Assembly: GCA_964019135.1 (NCBI GenBank)
Contig: OZ025255.1
Coordinates: forward strand, 2,418,001-2,482,000
Length of the DNA: 64,000 nucleotides
Direction: 5' to 3'
Origin: Arenicola marina
Taxonomy: Eukaryota; Annelida; Polychaeta; Arenicolidae
The notes under the pieces are model-generated. The model searched no databases. It was not told the DNA's origin and worked only from the letters and a program-made list of their open reading frames with translations. The translations under genes and the position numbers were made by a program. Positions 28,501-44,100 of the stretch are shown here, in pieces (the first letter of the stretch is position 1; the number at the start of each line of letters is the position of its first letter).

Positions 28501-31500
28501 CTGGTCACTGTTATACTGCTCAGGGTTATATATTATATACTGGTCAACGTTATACTGCTCAGGGTTATATATTATATACTGGTCACCGTCATACTGCTCA
28601 GGATTATATATTACATACTGGTCACGGTTATACTGCTCAGGGTTATATTCTGTATACTGGTCTCTGTTATACTGCTCAGGGTTATATATTATATACTGGT
28701 CACTGATATACTGCTCAGGGTCATATATTATATACTGGTCACTGTTATACTGCTCAGGGTTATATATTATATACTGGTCAGTTATACTGCTCAGAGTCAT
28801 ATATTATATACTGGTCACTGTTATACTGCCCAGGGTCATATATTATATACTGGTCACCGGTATACTGCTCAGGTTTATATATTATATACTGGTCACTGTT
28901 ATACTGCTCAGGGTCATATATTATATACTGGTCACTGTTATACTGCTCAGGGTTATATATTATATACTTGTCACTGTTATACTGCTCTGGGTTATATATT
29001 ATATACTGGTCACCGTTATATTGCTCAGGGTTATATATTATATACTGGTCACTGTTATACTGCTCAGGGTTATCTATTATATACTGGTCACTGTTATACT
29101 GATCAGAGTTATATATTATATACTGGTCACCGTTATACTGCTCAGGGTTATATATTATATACTGGTCAGTGTTATACTGCTCAGGGTTATATATTATATA
29201 CTGGTCACTGTTATACTGCTCAGGGTTATATATTATATACTGGTCACCGTTATACTGCTCAGGGTTATATATTATATACTGGTCACCGTTATACTGCTCA
29301 GGGTTATATATTACATACTGGTCACGGTCATACTGCTCAGGGTTATATAATATAAAGTGGTCACTGTTATACTGCTCAGGGTTATCTATTATATACTGGT
29401 CACTGTTATAGTGATCAGAGTTATATATTATATACTGGTCACCGTTATATTGCTCAGGGTTATATATTATATACTGGTCACTGCCATACTGCTCAGGGTT
29501 ATATATTATATACTGGTCACCGTTATACTGCTCAAGGTTATATATTATATACTGGTCACCGTTATACTGCTAAGGGTTATATATTACATACTGGTCACTG
29601 TTATACTGCTCAGGGTTATATATTATATACTGGTCAACGTTATACTGCTCAGGGTTATATATTATATACTGGTCACCGTCATACTGCTCAGGGTTACATA
29701 TTACATACTGTTCACGGTTATACCGCTCAGGGTTATATATTGTATACTGGTCACTGTCATACTGCTCAGGGTTATATATTATATACTGGTCACTGTTATA
29801 CTGCTCAGGGTTATATATTATATACTGGTCACTGTTATACTGCTCAGGGTTATATATTATATACTGGTCACCGTTATACTGCTCAGGGTTATATATTATA
29901 TACTGGTCACCGTTATACTGCTCAGGGTTATATATTACATACTGGTCACGGTCATACTGCTCAGGGTTATATAATATAAAGTGGTCACTGTTATACTGCT
30001 CAGGGTTATCTATTATATACTGGTCACTGTTATAGTGATCAGAGTTATATATTATATACTGGTCACCGTTATATTGCTCAGGGTTATATATTATATACTG
30101 GTCACTGCCATACTGCTCAGGGTTATATATTATATACTGGTCACCGTTATACTGCTCAAGGTTATATATTATATACTGGTCACCGTTATACTGCTAAGGG
30201 TTATATATTACATACTGGTCACTGTTATACTGCTCAGGGTTATATATTATATACTGGTCAACGTTATACTGCTCAGGGTTATATATTATATACTGGTCAC
30301 CGTCATACTGCTCAGGGTTACATATTACATACTGTTCACGGTTATACCGCTCAGGGTTATATATTGTATACTGGTCACTGTTATACTGCTCAGGGTTATA
30401 TATTATATACTGGTCACCGTTATACTGCTCAGGGTTATATATTATATACTGGTCACCGTTATACTGCTCAGGGTTATATATTACATACTGGTCACGGTCA
30501 TACTGCTCAGGGTTATATATTATAAAGTGGTCACTGTTATACTGCTCAGGGTTATCTATTATATACTGGTCACTGTTATACTGATCAGAGTTATATATTA
30601 TATACTGGTCACCGTTATATTGCTCAGGGTTATATATTATATCCTGGTCACTGTCATACTGCTCAGGGTTATATATTATATACTGGTCACCGTTATACTG
30701 CTCAGGGTTATATATTATATACTGGTCACCGTTATACTGCTAAGGGTTATATATTACATACTGGTCACTGTTATACTGCTCAGGGTCATATATTATATAC
30801 TGGTCAACGTTATACTGCTCAGGGTTATATATTATATACTGGTCACCGTCATACTGCTCAGGATTATATATTACATACTGGTCACGGTTATACTGCTCAG
30901 GGTTATATTCTGTATACTGGTCTCTGTTATACTGCTCAGGGTTATATATTATATACTGGTCACTGATATACTGCTCAGGGTCATATATTATATACTGGTC
31001 ACTGTTATACTGCTCAGGGTTATATATTATATACTGGTCAGTTATACTGCTCAGAGTCATATATTATATACTGGTCACTGTTATACTGCCCAGGGTCATA
31101 TATTATATACTGGTCACCGGTATACTGCTCAGGTTTATATATTATATACTGGTCACTGTTATACTGCTCAGGGTCATATATTATATACTGGTCACTGTTA
31201 TACTGCTCAGGGTTATATATTATATACTTGTCACTGTTATACTGCTCTGGGTTATATATTATATACTGGTCACCGTTATATTGCTCAGGGTTATATATTA
31301 TATACTGGTCACTGTTATACTGCTCAGGGTTATCTATTATATACTGGTCACTGTTATACTGATCAGAGTTATATATTATATACTGGTCACCGTTATACTG
31401 CTCAGGGTTATATATTATATACTGGTCAGTGTTATACTGCTCAGGGTTATATATTATATACTGGTCACTGTTATACTGCTCGGGGTTATATATTATATAC

Positions 31501-33095
31501 TGGTCACCGTTATACTGCTCAGGGTTATATATTATATACTGGTCACCGTTATACTGCTCAGGGTTATATATTACATACTGGTCACGGTCATACTGCTCAG
31601 GGTTATATAATATAAAGTGGTCACTGTTATACTGCTCAGGGTTATCTATTATATACTGGTCACTGTTATAGTGATCAGAGTTATATATTATATACTGGTC
31701 ACCGTTATATTGCTCAGGGTTATATATTATATACTGGTCACTGCCATACTGCTCAGGGTTATATATTATATACTGGTCACCGTTATACTGCTCAAGGTTA
31801 TATATTATATACTGGTCACCGTTATACTGCTAAGGGTTATATATTACATACTGGTCACTGTTATACTGCTCAGGGTTATATATTATATACTGGTCAACGT
31901 TATACTGCTCAGGGTTATATATTATATACTGGTCACCGTCATACTGCTCAGGGTTACATATTACATACTGTTCACGGTTATACCGCTCAGGGTTATATAT
32001 TGTATACTGGTCACTGTTATACTGCTCAGGGTTATATATTATATACTGGTCACCGTTATACTGCTCAGGGTTATATATTATATACTGGTCACTGCCATAC
32101 TGCTCAGGGTTATATATTATATACTGGTCACCGTTATACTGCTCAAGGTTATATATTATATACTGGTCACCGTTATACTGCTAAGGGTTATATATTACAT
32201 ACTGGTCACTGTTATACTGCTCAGGGTTATATATTATATACTGGTCAACGTTATACTGCTCAGGGTTATATATTATATACTGGTCACCGTCATACTGCTC
32301 AGGGTTACATATTACATACTGTTCACGGTTATACCGCTCAGGGTTATATATTGTATACTGGTCACTGTTATACTGCTCAGGGTTATATATTATATACTGG
32401 TCACCGTTATACTGCTCAGGGTTATATATTATATACTGGTCACCGTTATACTGCTCAGGGTTATATATTACATACTGGTCACGGTCATACTGCTCAGGGT
32501 TATATATTATAAAGTGGTCACTGTTATACTGCTCAGGGTTATCTATTATATACTGGTCACCGTTATACTGATCAGAGTTATATATTATATACTGGTCACC
32601 GTTATATTGCTCAGGGTTATATATTATATCCTGGTCACTGTCATACTGCTCAGGGTTATATATTATATACTGGTCACCGTTATACTGCTCAGGGTTATAT
32701 ATTATATACTGGTCACCGTTATACTGCTAAGGGTTATATATTACATACTGGTCACTGTTATACTGCTCAGGGTTATATATTATATACTGGTCAACGTTAT
32801 ACTGCTCAGGGTTATATATTATATACTGGTCACCGTCATACTGCTCAGGATTATATATTACATACTGGTCACGGTTATACTGCTCAGGGTTATATTCTGT
32901 ATACTGGTCTCTGTTATACTGCTCAGGGTTATATATTATATACTGGTCACTGATATACTGCTCAGGGTCATATATTATATACTGGTCACTGTTATACTGC
33001 TCAGGGTTATATATTATATACTGGTCAGTTATACTGCTCAGAGTCATATATTATATACTGGTCACTGTTATACTGCCCAGGGTCATATATTATAG
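25578..33095. repeat. Higher-order repeat family A of the 39-bp satellite
   Basis: The same ordered set of variant units restarts at 25578, 27214, 29357, 29981 and 31617 (steps 1636, 2143, 624 and 1636 bp). Steps of 1636 and 2143 equal 42 and 55 units minus 2 bp, from one 37-bp unit per block. 25578-27212 and 29981-31615 are nearly identical along their length. Confidence 0.85.
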
Positions 33096-35187
33096 ACTGG
33101 TCACCGGTATACTGCTCAGGTTTATATATTATATACTGGTCACTGTTATACTGCTCAGGGTCATATATTATATACTGGTCACTGTTATACTGCTCAGGGT
33201 TATATATTATATACTTGTCACTGTTATACTGCTCTGGGTTATATATTATATACTGGTCACCGTTATATTGCTCAGGGTTATATATTATATACTGGTCACT
33301 GTTATACTGCTCAGGGTTATCTATTATATACTGGTCACTGTTATACTGATCAGAGTTATATATTATATACTGGTCACCGTTATACTGCTAAGGGTTATAT
33401 ATTACATACTGGTCACTGTTATACTGCTCAGGGTTATATATTATATACTGGTCAACGTTATACTGCTCAGGGTTATATATTATATACTGGTCACCGTTAT
33501 ACTGCTAAGGGTTATATATTACATACTGGTCACTGTTATACTGCTCAGGGTTATATATTATATACTGGTCAACGTTATACTGCTCAGAGTTATATATTAT
33601 ATACTGGTCACCGTCATACTGCTCAGGATTATATATTACATACTGGTCACGGTTATACTGCTCAGGGTTATATTCTGTATACTGGTCACTGTTACAATGC
33701 TCAGGGTTATATTTATTATATACTGGTCACTGTTATACTGCTCAGGGTCATATATTATATACTGGTCACTGTTATACTGCTCAGGGTTATATATTATATA
33801 CTGGTCACTGTTATACTGCTCAGAGTCATATATTATATACTGGTCACTGTTATACTGCCCAGGGTCATATATTATATACTGGTCACCGTTATACTGCTCA
33901 GGTTTATATATTATATACTGGTCACTGTTATACTGCTCAGGGTCATATATTATATACTGGTCACTGTTATACTGCTCAGGGTTATATATTATATACTGGT
34001 CACTGTTATACTGCTCAGGGTTATATATTATATACTGGTCACCGTTATATTGCTCAGGGTTATATATTATATACTGGTCACTGTTATACTGCTCAGGGTT
34101 ACCTATTATATACTGGTCACTGTTATACTGATCAGAGTTATATATTATATACTGGTCACCGTTATACTGCTCAGGGTTATATATTATATACTGGTCACTG
34201 TCATACTGCTCAGGGTTATATATTATATACTGGTCACCGTTATACTGCTCAGGGTTATATATTATATACTGGTCACCGTTATACCGCTAAGGGTTATATA
34301 TTACATACTGGTCACTGTTATACTGCTCAGGGTTATATATTATATACTGGTCAACGTTATACTGCTCAGGGTTATATATTATATACTGGTCACCGTCATA
34401 CTGCTCAGGATTATATATTACATACTGGTCACGGTTATACTGCTCAGGGTTATATTCTGTATACTGGTCACTGTTACAATGCTCAGGGTTATATATTATA
34501 TACTGGTCACTGTTATACTGCTCAGGGTCATATATTATATACTGGTCACTGTTATACTGCTCAGAGTCATATATTATATACTGGTCACTGTTATACTGCC
34601 CAGGGTCATATATTATATACTGGTCACCGTTATACTGCCCAGGGTTATATATTATATACTGGTCACTGTTATACTGCTCAGGGTCATATATTATATACTG
34701 GTCACTGTTATACTGCCCAGGGTCATATATTATATATTGGTCACCGTTATACTGCTCAGGTTTATATATTATATACTGGTCACCGTTATACTGCTCAGTG
34801 TTATATGTTATACACTGGTCACCTTTATACTGCTCAGGGTTATATATGATATACTGGTCACTGTTATACTGCTCAGAGTCATATATTATATACTGGTCAC
34901 TGTTATACTGCCCAGGGTCATATATTATATACTGGTCACCGTTATACTGCCCAGGGTTATATATTATATACTGGTCACTGTTATACTGCTCAGGGTTATA
35001 TATTATATACTGGTCACTATCATACTGCTCAGGGTTGTATATTATATACTGGTCACTGTTATACTGCTCAGGGTTATATATTATATACTGGTCACTGTTA
35101 TACTGCCCAGGGTCATATATTATATACTGGTCACCGTTATACTGCTCAGGTTTATATATTATATACTGGTCACCGTTATACTGATCA

Positions 35188-38100
35188 GTGTTATATGTTA
35201 TACACTGGTCACCTTTATACTGCTCAGGGTTATATATTTTATTTACTACTCACCGTTATACTGCTCGGGGTTATATACTATATACTGGTCACCGTTATAC
35301 TGCTCAGGGTTATATATTATATACTGGTCACTGTTATACTGCTCAGGGTTATATATTATATATTGGTCACCGTTATACTGCTGAGGTTATATATTATATA
35401 CTGGTCACCGTTATACTGCTCAGGGTTATATATTACAAACTGGTCACGGTCATACTGCTCAGGGTTATATATTATAAAGTGGTCACTGTTATACTGCTCA
35501 GGGTTATATATTATATACTGGTCACTGTTATACTGATCAGAGTTATATATTATATACTGGTCACCGTTATACTGCTCAGGGTTATATATTATATACTGGT
35601 CACTGTTATACTGCTCAGGGTTATATATTATATACTGGTCACTGTTATACTGCTCAGGGTGATATATTATATACTGGTCAACGTTATACTGCTCAGGGTT
35701 ATATATCATATACTGGTCACCGTCATGCTGCTCAGGGTTATATATTACAAGCTGGTCACGGTTATACTGATCAGGGTTATATATTGTATACTGGTCACTG
35801 TTATATTGCTCAGGGTTATATAATATATTCTGGTCACTGTTATACTGCTCAGGGTCATATATTATATACTGGTCACTGTTATACTGCTCAGGGTTATATA
35901 TTATATACTGGTCACTGTTATACTGCTCTGAGTCATATATTATATACTGGTCACTGTTATACTGCCCAGAGTCAAATATTATATACTGGTCACCGTTATA
36001 CTGCTCAGGGTTATATATTATATACTGGTCACTGTTATACTGCTCAGGGTTATATATTATATACTGGTCACTGTTATACTGCTCAGGGTTATATATTATA
36101 TACTGGTCACTGTTATACTGCTCAGGGTTATATATTATATACTGTTCACTGTTATACTGCTCAGGGTTATATATTATATACTGGTCACCGTTATACTGCC
36201 CAGGCTTATATATTATATACTGGTCACCGTTATACTGCTCAGGGTTATATATTATATACTGGTCACTGTTATACTGCTCAGGGTTATATATTATATACTG
36301 TTCACTGTTATACTGCTCAGGGTTATATATTATATACTGGTCACCGTTATACTGCTCAGGGTTATATATTATATACTGGTCACCGTTATACTGCTCAGGG
36401 TTATATATTATATACTGGTCAACGTTATACTGCTCAGGGTTATATATTATATACTGGTCACCGTCATACTGCTCAGGATTATATATTATATACTGGTCAC
36501 TGTTATACTGCTCTGAGTCATATATTATATACTGGTCACTGTTATACTGCCCAGAGTCAAATATTATATACTGGTCACCGTTATACTGCTCAGGGTTATA
36601 TATTATATACTGGTCACCGTCATACTGCTCAGGATTATATATTACATACTGGTCACGGTTATACTGCTCAGGGTTATATTCTGTATACTGGTCACTGTTA
36701 TACTGCTCAGGGTTATATATTATATACTGGTCACTGTTATACTGCTCAGGGTCATATATTATATACTGGTCACTGTTATACTGCTCAGGGTTATATATTA
36801 TATACTGGTCACTGTTATACTGCTCAGAGTGATATATTATATACCGGTCACTGTTATACTGCCCAGGGTCATATATTATATACTGGTCACTCTTATACTG
36901 CTCAGGGTTATATATTATATACTGGTCACCGTTATACTGCTGAGGTTATATATTATATACTGGTCACTGTTATACTGCTCAGGGTTATATATTATATACT
37001 GGTCACTGTCATACTGCTCAGGGTTGTGTATTATATACTGGTCACTGTTATACTGCTCAGGGTTATATATTATATCCTGGTCACTGTTATACTTCTCATG
37101 GTTATATATTATATACTGGTCACCGTTATACTGCTCAGGGTTATATGTTATACACTGGTCACCTTTATACTGCTCAGGGTTATATATTTTATTTACTACT
37201 CACCGTTATACTGCTCGGGGTTATATACTATATACTGGTCACCGTTATACTGCTCAGGGTTATATGTTATACACTGGTCACCTTTATACTGCTCAGGGTT
37301 ATATATTTTATTTACTACTCACCGTTATACTGCTAAGGTTATATATAATATACTGGTCACCGTTATACTGCTCAGGGTTATATATTACATACTGGTCACG
37401 GTCATACTGCTCAGGGTTATATATTATAAAGTGGTCACTGTTATACTGCTCAGGGTTATATATTATATACTGCATGGTCACTGTTATACTGATCAGAGTT
37501 ATATATTATATACTGGTCACTGTTATACTGCTCAGAGTTGTATATTATATACTGGTCACCGGTATACTGCTCAGGGTTATATATTATATACTGGTCACTG
37601 TTATACTGCTCAGGGTTATATATTATATACTGGTCACCGTCATACTGCTCAGGGTTATATATTACATACTGGTCAAGGTTATACTGATCAGGGTTATATA
37701 TTATATACTGGTCACTGTCATACTGCCCAGGGTTGTATATTATATACTGGTCACTGTTATACAGCTCAGGGTTATATATTATATACTGGTCACTGTTATA
37801 CTGCCCAGGGTCATATATTATATACTGGTCACCGTCATACTGCTCAGGATTATATATTACATACTGGTCACGGTTATACTGCTCAGGGTTATATATTATA
37901 TACTGGTCAACGTTATACTGCTCAGGGTTATATATTATATACTGGTCACTGTTATACTGCTCAGGGTCATATATTATATACTGGTCACTGTTATACTGCT
38001 CAGAGTCATATATTATATACTGGTCACTGTTATACTGCCCAGGGTCATATATTATATACTGGTCACCGTTATACTGCCCAGGGTTATATATTATATACTG

Positions 38101-41100
38101 GTCAACGTTATACTGCTCAGGGTTATATATTATATACTGGTCACTGTTATACTACCCAGGGTCATATATTATATACTGGTCACCGTTATACTGCTCAGGT
38201 TTATATATTATATACTGGTCACCGTTATACTGCTCAGTGTTATATGTTATACACTGGTCACCTTTATACTGCTCAGGGTTATATATGATATACTGGTCAC
38301 TGTTATACTGCTCAGAGTCATATATTATATACTGGTCACTGTGATACTGCCCAGGGTCATATATTATATACTGGTCACCGTTATACTGCCCAGGGTTATA
38401 TATTATATACTGGTCACTGTTATACTGCTCAGGGTTATATATTATATACTGGTCACTGTCATACTGCTCAGGGTTGTATATTATATACTGGTCACTGTTA
38501 TACTGCTCAGGGTTATATATTATATACTGGTCACTGTTATACTGCCCAGGGTCATATATTATATACTGGTCACCGTTATACTGCTCAGGTTTATATATTA
38601 TATACTGGTCACCGTTATACTGATCAGTGTTATATGTTATACAATGGTCACCTTTATACTGCTCAGGGTTATATATTTTATTTACTACTCACCGTTATAC
38701 TGCTCGGGGTTATATACTATATACTGGTCACCGTTATACTGCTCAGGGTTATATATTATATACTGGTCACTGTTATACTGCTCAGGGTTATATATTATAT
38801 ACTGGTCACCGTTATACTGCTGAAGTTATATATTATATACTGGTCACCGTTATACTGCTCAGGGTTATATATTACATACTGGTCACGGTCATACTGCTCA
38901 GGGTTATATATTATAAAGTGGTCACTGTTATACTGCTCAGGGTTATATATTATATACTGGTCACTGTTATACTGATCAGAGTTATATATTATATACTGGT
39001 CACCGTTACACTGCTCAGGGTTATATATTATAAAGTGGTCACTGTTATACTGCTCAGGGTTATATATTATATACTGGTCACTGTTATACTGATCAGAGTT
39101 ATATATTATATACTGGTCACCGTTACACTGCTCAGGGTTATATATTATATACTGGTCACTGTTATACTGCTCAGGGTGATATATTATATACTGGTCACTG
39201 TTATACTGCTCAGAGTTATATATTATATACTGGTCACCGGTATACTGCTCAGGGTTATATATTATATACTGGTCACTGTTATACTGCTCAGGGTGATATA
39301 TAATATACTGGTCAACGTTATACTGCTCAGGGTTATATATCATATACTGATCACCGTCATGCTGCTCAGGGTTATATATTACAAGCTGCTCACGGTTATA
39401 CTGATCAGGGTTATATATTGTATACTGGTCACTGTTATATTGCTCAGGGTTATATATTATATTCTGGTCACTGTTATACTGCTCAGGGTCATATATTATA
39501 TACTGGTCACTGTTATACTGCTCAGGGTTATATATTATATACTGGTCACTGTTATACTGCTCAGAGTCATATATTATATACTGGTCACTGTTATACTGCC
39601 CAGAGTCAAATATTATATACTGGTCACCGTTATACTGCTCAGGGTTATATATTATATACTGGTCACTGTTATACTGCTCAGGGTCATATATTATATACTG
39701 GTCACTGTTATACTGCTCAGGGTTATATATTATATACTGGTCACTGTTATACTGCTCAGGGTTACATATTAAATACTGGTCACTGTTATATTGCTCAGGG
39801 TTATATATTATATACTGTTCACTGTTATACTGCTCAGGGTTATATATTATATACTGGTCTCCGTTATACTGCCCAGGGTTATATATTATATACTGGTCAC
39901 CGTTATACTGCTCAGGGTTATATATTATATACTGGTCACTGTTATACTGCTCAGGGTTATATATTATATACTGTTCACTGTTATACTGCTCAGGGTTATA
40001 TATTATATACTGGTCACCGTTATACTGCTCAGGGTTATATATTATATACTGGTCACCGTCATACTGCTCAGGGTTATATATTACATACTGGTCAAGGTTA
40101 TACTGATCAGGGTTATATATTATATACTGGTCACTGTCATACTGCTCAGGGTTGTATATTGTATACTGGTCACTGTTATACTGCTCAGGGTTATATATTA
40201 TATACTGGTCACTGTTATACTGCCCAGGGTCATATATTATATACTGGTCACCGTCATACTGCTCAGGATTATATATTACATACTGGTCACGGTTATACTG
40301 CTCAGGGTTATATTCTGTATACTGGTCACTGTTACAATGCTCAGGGTTATATATTATATACTGGTCACTGTTATACTGCTCAGGGTCATATATTATATAC
40401 TGGTCACTGTTATACTGCTCAGGGTTATATATTATATACTGGTCACTGTTATGCTGCTCAGAGTCATATATTATATACTGGTCACTGTTATACTGCCCAG
40501 GGTCATATATTATATACTGGTCACCGTTATACTGCTCAGGGTCATATATTATATACTGGTCACTGTTATACTGCTCAGGGTTATATATTACATACTGGTC
40601 ACTGTTATACTGCTCAGGGTTATATATTATATACTGGTCACCGTTATATTGCTCAGGGTTATATATTATATACTGGTCACTGTTATACTGCTCAGGGTTA
40701 TCTATTATATACTGGTCACTGTTATACTGATCAGAGTTATATATTATATACTGGTCACCGTTATACTGCTAAGGGTTATATATTACATACTGGTCACTGT
40801 TATACTGCTCAGGGTTATATATTATATACTGGTCAACGTTATACTGCTCAGGGTTATATATTATATACTGGTCACCGTCATACTGCTCAGGATTATATAT
40901 TACATACTGGTCACGGTTATACTGCTCAGGGTTATATTCTGTATACTGGTCACTGTTACAATGCTCAGGGTTATATATTATATACTGGTCACTGTTATAC
41001 TGCTCAGGGTCATATATTATATACTGGTCACTGTTATACTGCTCAGAGTCATATATTATATACTGGTCACTGTTATACTGCCTAGGGTCATATATTATAC

Positions 41101-44100
41101 ACTGGTCACCGTTATACTGCCCAGGGTTATATATTATATACTGGTCACTGTTATACTGCTCAGGGTTATATATTATATACTGGTCACTGTTATAGTACCA
41201 AGGGTCATATATTATATACTGGTCACCGTTATACTGATCAGTGTTATATGTTATACACTGGTCACCTTTATACTGCTCAGGGTTATATATTTTATTTACT
41301 ACTCACCGTTATACTGCTCGGGGTTATATACTTTATACTGGTCACCGTTATACTGCTCAGGGTTATATATTATATACTGGTCACTGTTATACTGCTCAGG
41401 GTTATATATTATATACTGGTCACCGTTATACTGCTGAGGTTATATATTATATACTGGTCACCGTTATACTGCTCAGGGTTATATATTACATACTGGTCAC
41501 GGTCATACTGCTCAGGGTTATATATTATCAAGTGGTCACTGTTATACTGCTCATGGTTATATATTATATACTGGTCACTGTTATACTGATCAGAGTTATA
41601 TATTATATACTGGTCACCGTTACACTGCTCAGGGTTATATATTATATACTGGTCACTGTTATACTGCTCAGGGTGATATATTATATACTGGTCACTGTTA
41701 TACTGCTCACAGTTATATATTATATACTGGTCACCGGTATACTGCTCAGGGTTATATATTATATACTGGTCACTGTTATACTGCTCAGGGTGATATACTA
41801 TATACTGGTCAACGTTATACTGCTCAGGGTTATATATCATATACTGGTCACCGTCATGCTGCTCAGGGTTATATATTACAAGCTGGTCACGGTTATACTG
41901 ATCAGGGTTATATATTGTATACTGGTCACTGTTATATTGCTCAGGGTTATATATTATATTCTGGTCACTGTTATACTGCTCAGGGTCATATATTATATAC
42001 TGGTCACTGTTATACTGCTCAGGGTTATATATTATATACTGGTCACTGTTATACTGCTCTGAGTCATATATTATATACTGGTCACTGTTATACTGCCCAG
42101 AGTCAAATATTATATACTGGTCACCATTATACTGCTCAGGGTTATATATTATATACTGGTCACTGTTATACTGCTCAGGGTCATATATTATATACTGGTC
42201 ACTGTTATACTGCTCAGGGTTATATATTATATACTGGTCACTGTTATACTGCTCAGGGTTACATATTAAATACTGGTCACTGTTATACTGCTCAGGGTTA
42301 TATATTATATACTGTTCACTGTTATACTGCTCAGGGTTATATATTATATACTGGTCACCGTTATACTGCCCAGGGTTATATATTATATACTGGTCACCGT
42401 TATACTGCTCAGGGTTATATATTATATACTGGTCACTGTTATACTGCTCAGGGTTATATATTATATACTGTTCACTGTTATACTGCTCAGGGTTATATAT
42501 TATATACTGGTCACCGTTATACTGCTCAGGGTTATATATTATATACTGGTCAACGTTATACTGCTCAGGGTTATATATTATATACTGGTCACCGTCATAC
42601 TGCTCAGGATTATATATTACATACTGGTCACGGTTATACTGCTCAGGGTTATATTCTGTATACTGGTCACTGTTATACTGCTCAGGGTTATATATTATAT
42701 ACTGGTCACTGTTATACTGCTCAGGGTCATATATTATATACTGGTCACTGTTATACTGCTCAGGGTTATATATTATATACTGGTCACTGTTATACTGCTC
42801 AGAGTGATATATTATATACTGGTCACTGTTATACTGCCCAGGGTCATATATTATATACTGGTCACTGTTATACTGCTCAGGGTTATATATTATATACTGG
42901 TCACCGTTATACTGCTGAGGTTATATATTATATACTGGTCAGTGTTATACTGCTCAGGGTTATATATTATATACTGGTCACTGTCATACTGCCCAGGGTT
43001 GTATATTATATACTGGTCACTGTTATACTGCTCAGGGCTATATATTATATCCTGGCCACTGTTATACTTCTCATGGTTATATATTATATACTGGTCACCG
43101 TTATACTGCTCAGGGTTATATGTTATACACTGGTCACCTTTATACTGCTCAGGGTTATATATTTTATTTACTACTCACCGTTATACTGCTCGGGGTTATA
43201 TACTATATACTGGTCACCGTTATACTGCTCAGGGTTATATGTTATACACTGGTCACCTTTATACTGCTCAGGGTTATATATTTTATTTACTACTCACCGT
43301 TATACTGCTAAGGTTATATATAATATACTGGTCACCGTTATACTGCTCAGGGTTATATATTACATACTGGTCACGGTCATACTGCTCAGGGTTATATATT
43401 ATAAAGTGGTCACTGTTATACTGCTCAGGGTTATATATTATATACTGCATGGTCACTGTTATACTGATCAGAGTTATATATTATATACTGGTCACCGTTA
43501 CACTGCTCAGGGTTATATATTATATACTGGTCACCGTCATACTGCTCAGGGTTATATATTACATACTGGTCAAGGTTATACTGATCAGGTTATATATTAT
43601 ATACTGGTCACTGTCATACTGCTCAGGGTTGTATATTATATACTGGTCACTGTTGTACTGCTCAGGGTTATATATTATATACTGGTCACTGTTATACTGC
43701 CCAGGGTCATATATTATATACTGGTCACCGTTATACTGCTCAGGTTTATATATTATATACTGGTCACCGTTATACTGATCAGTGTTATATGTTATACACT
43801 GGTCACCTTTATACTGCTCAGGGTTATATATTTTATTTACTACTCACCGTTATCCTGCTCGGGGTTATATACTATATACTGGTCACCGTTATACTGCTCA
43901 GGGTTATATATTATATACTGGTCACTGTTATACTGCTCAGGGTTATATATTATATACTGGTCACCGTTATACTGCTGAGGTTATATATTATATACTGGTC
44001 ACCGTTATACTGCTCAGGGTTATATATTACATACTGGTCACGGTCATACTGCTCAGGGTTATATATTATATACTGGTCACTGTTATACTGATCAGAGTTA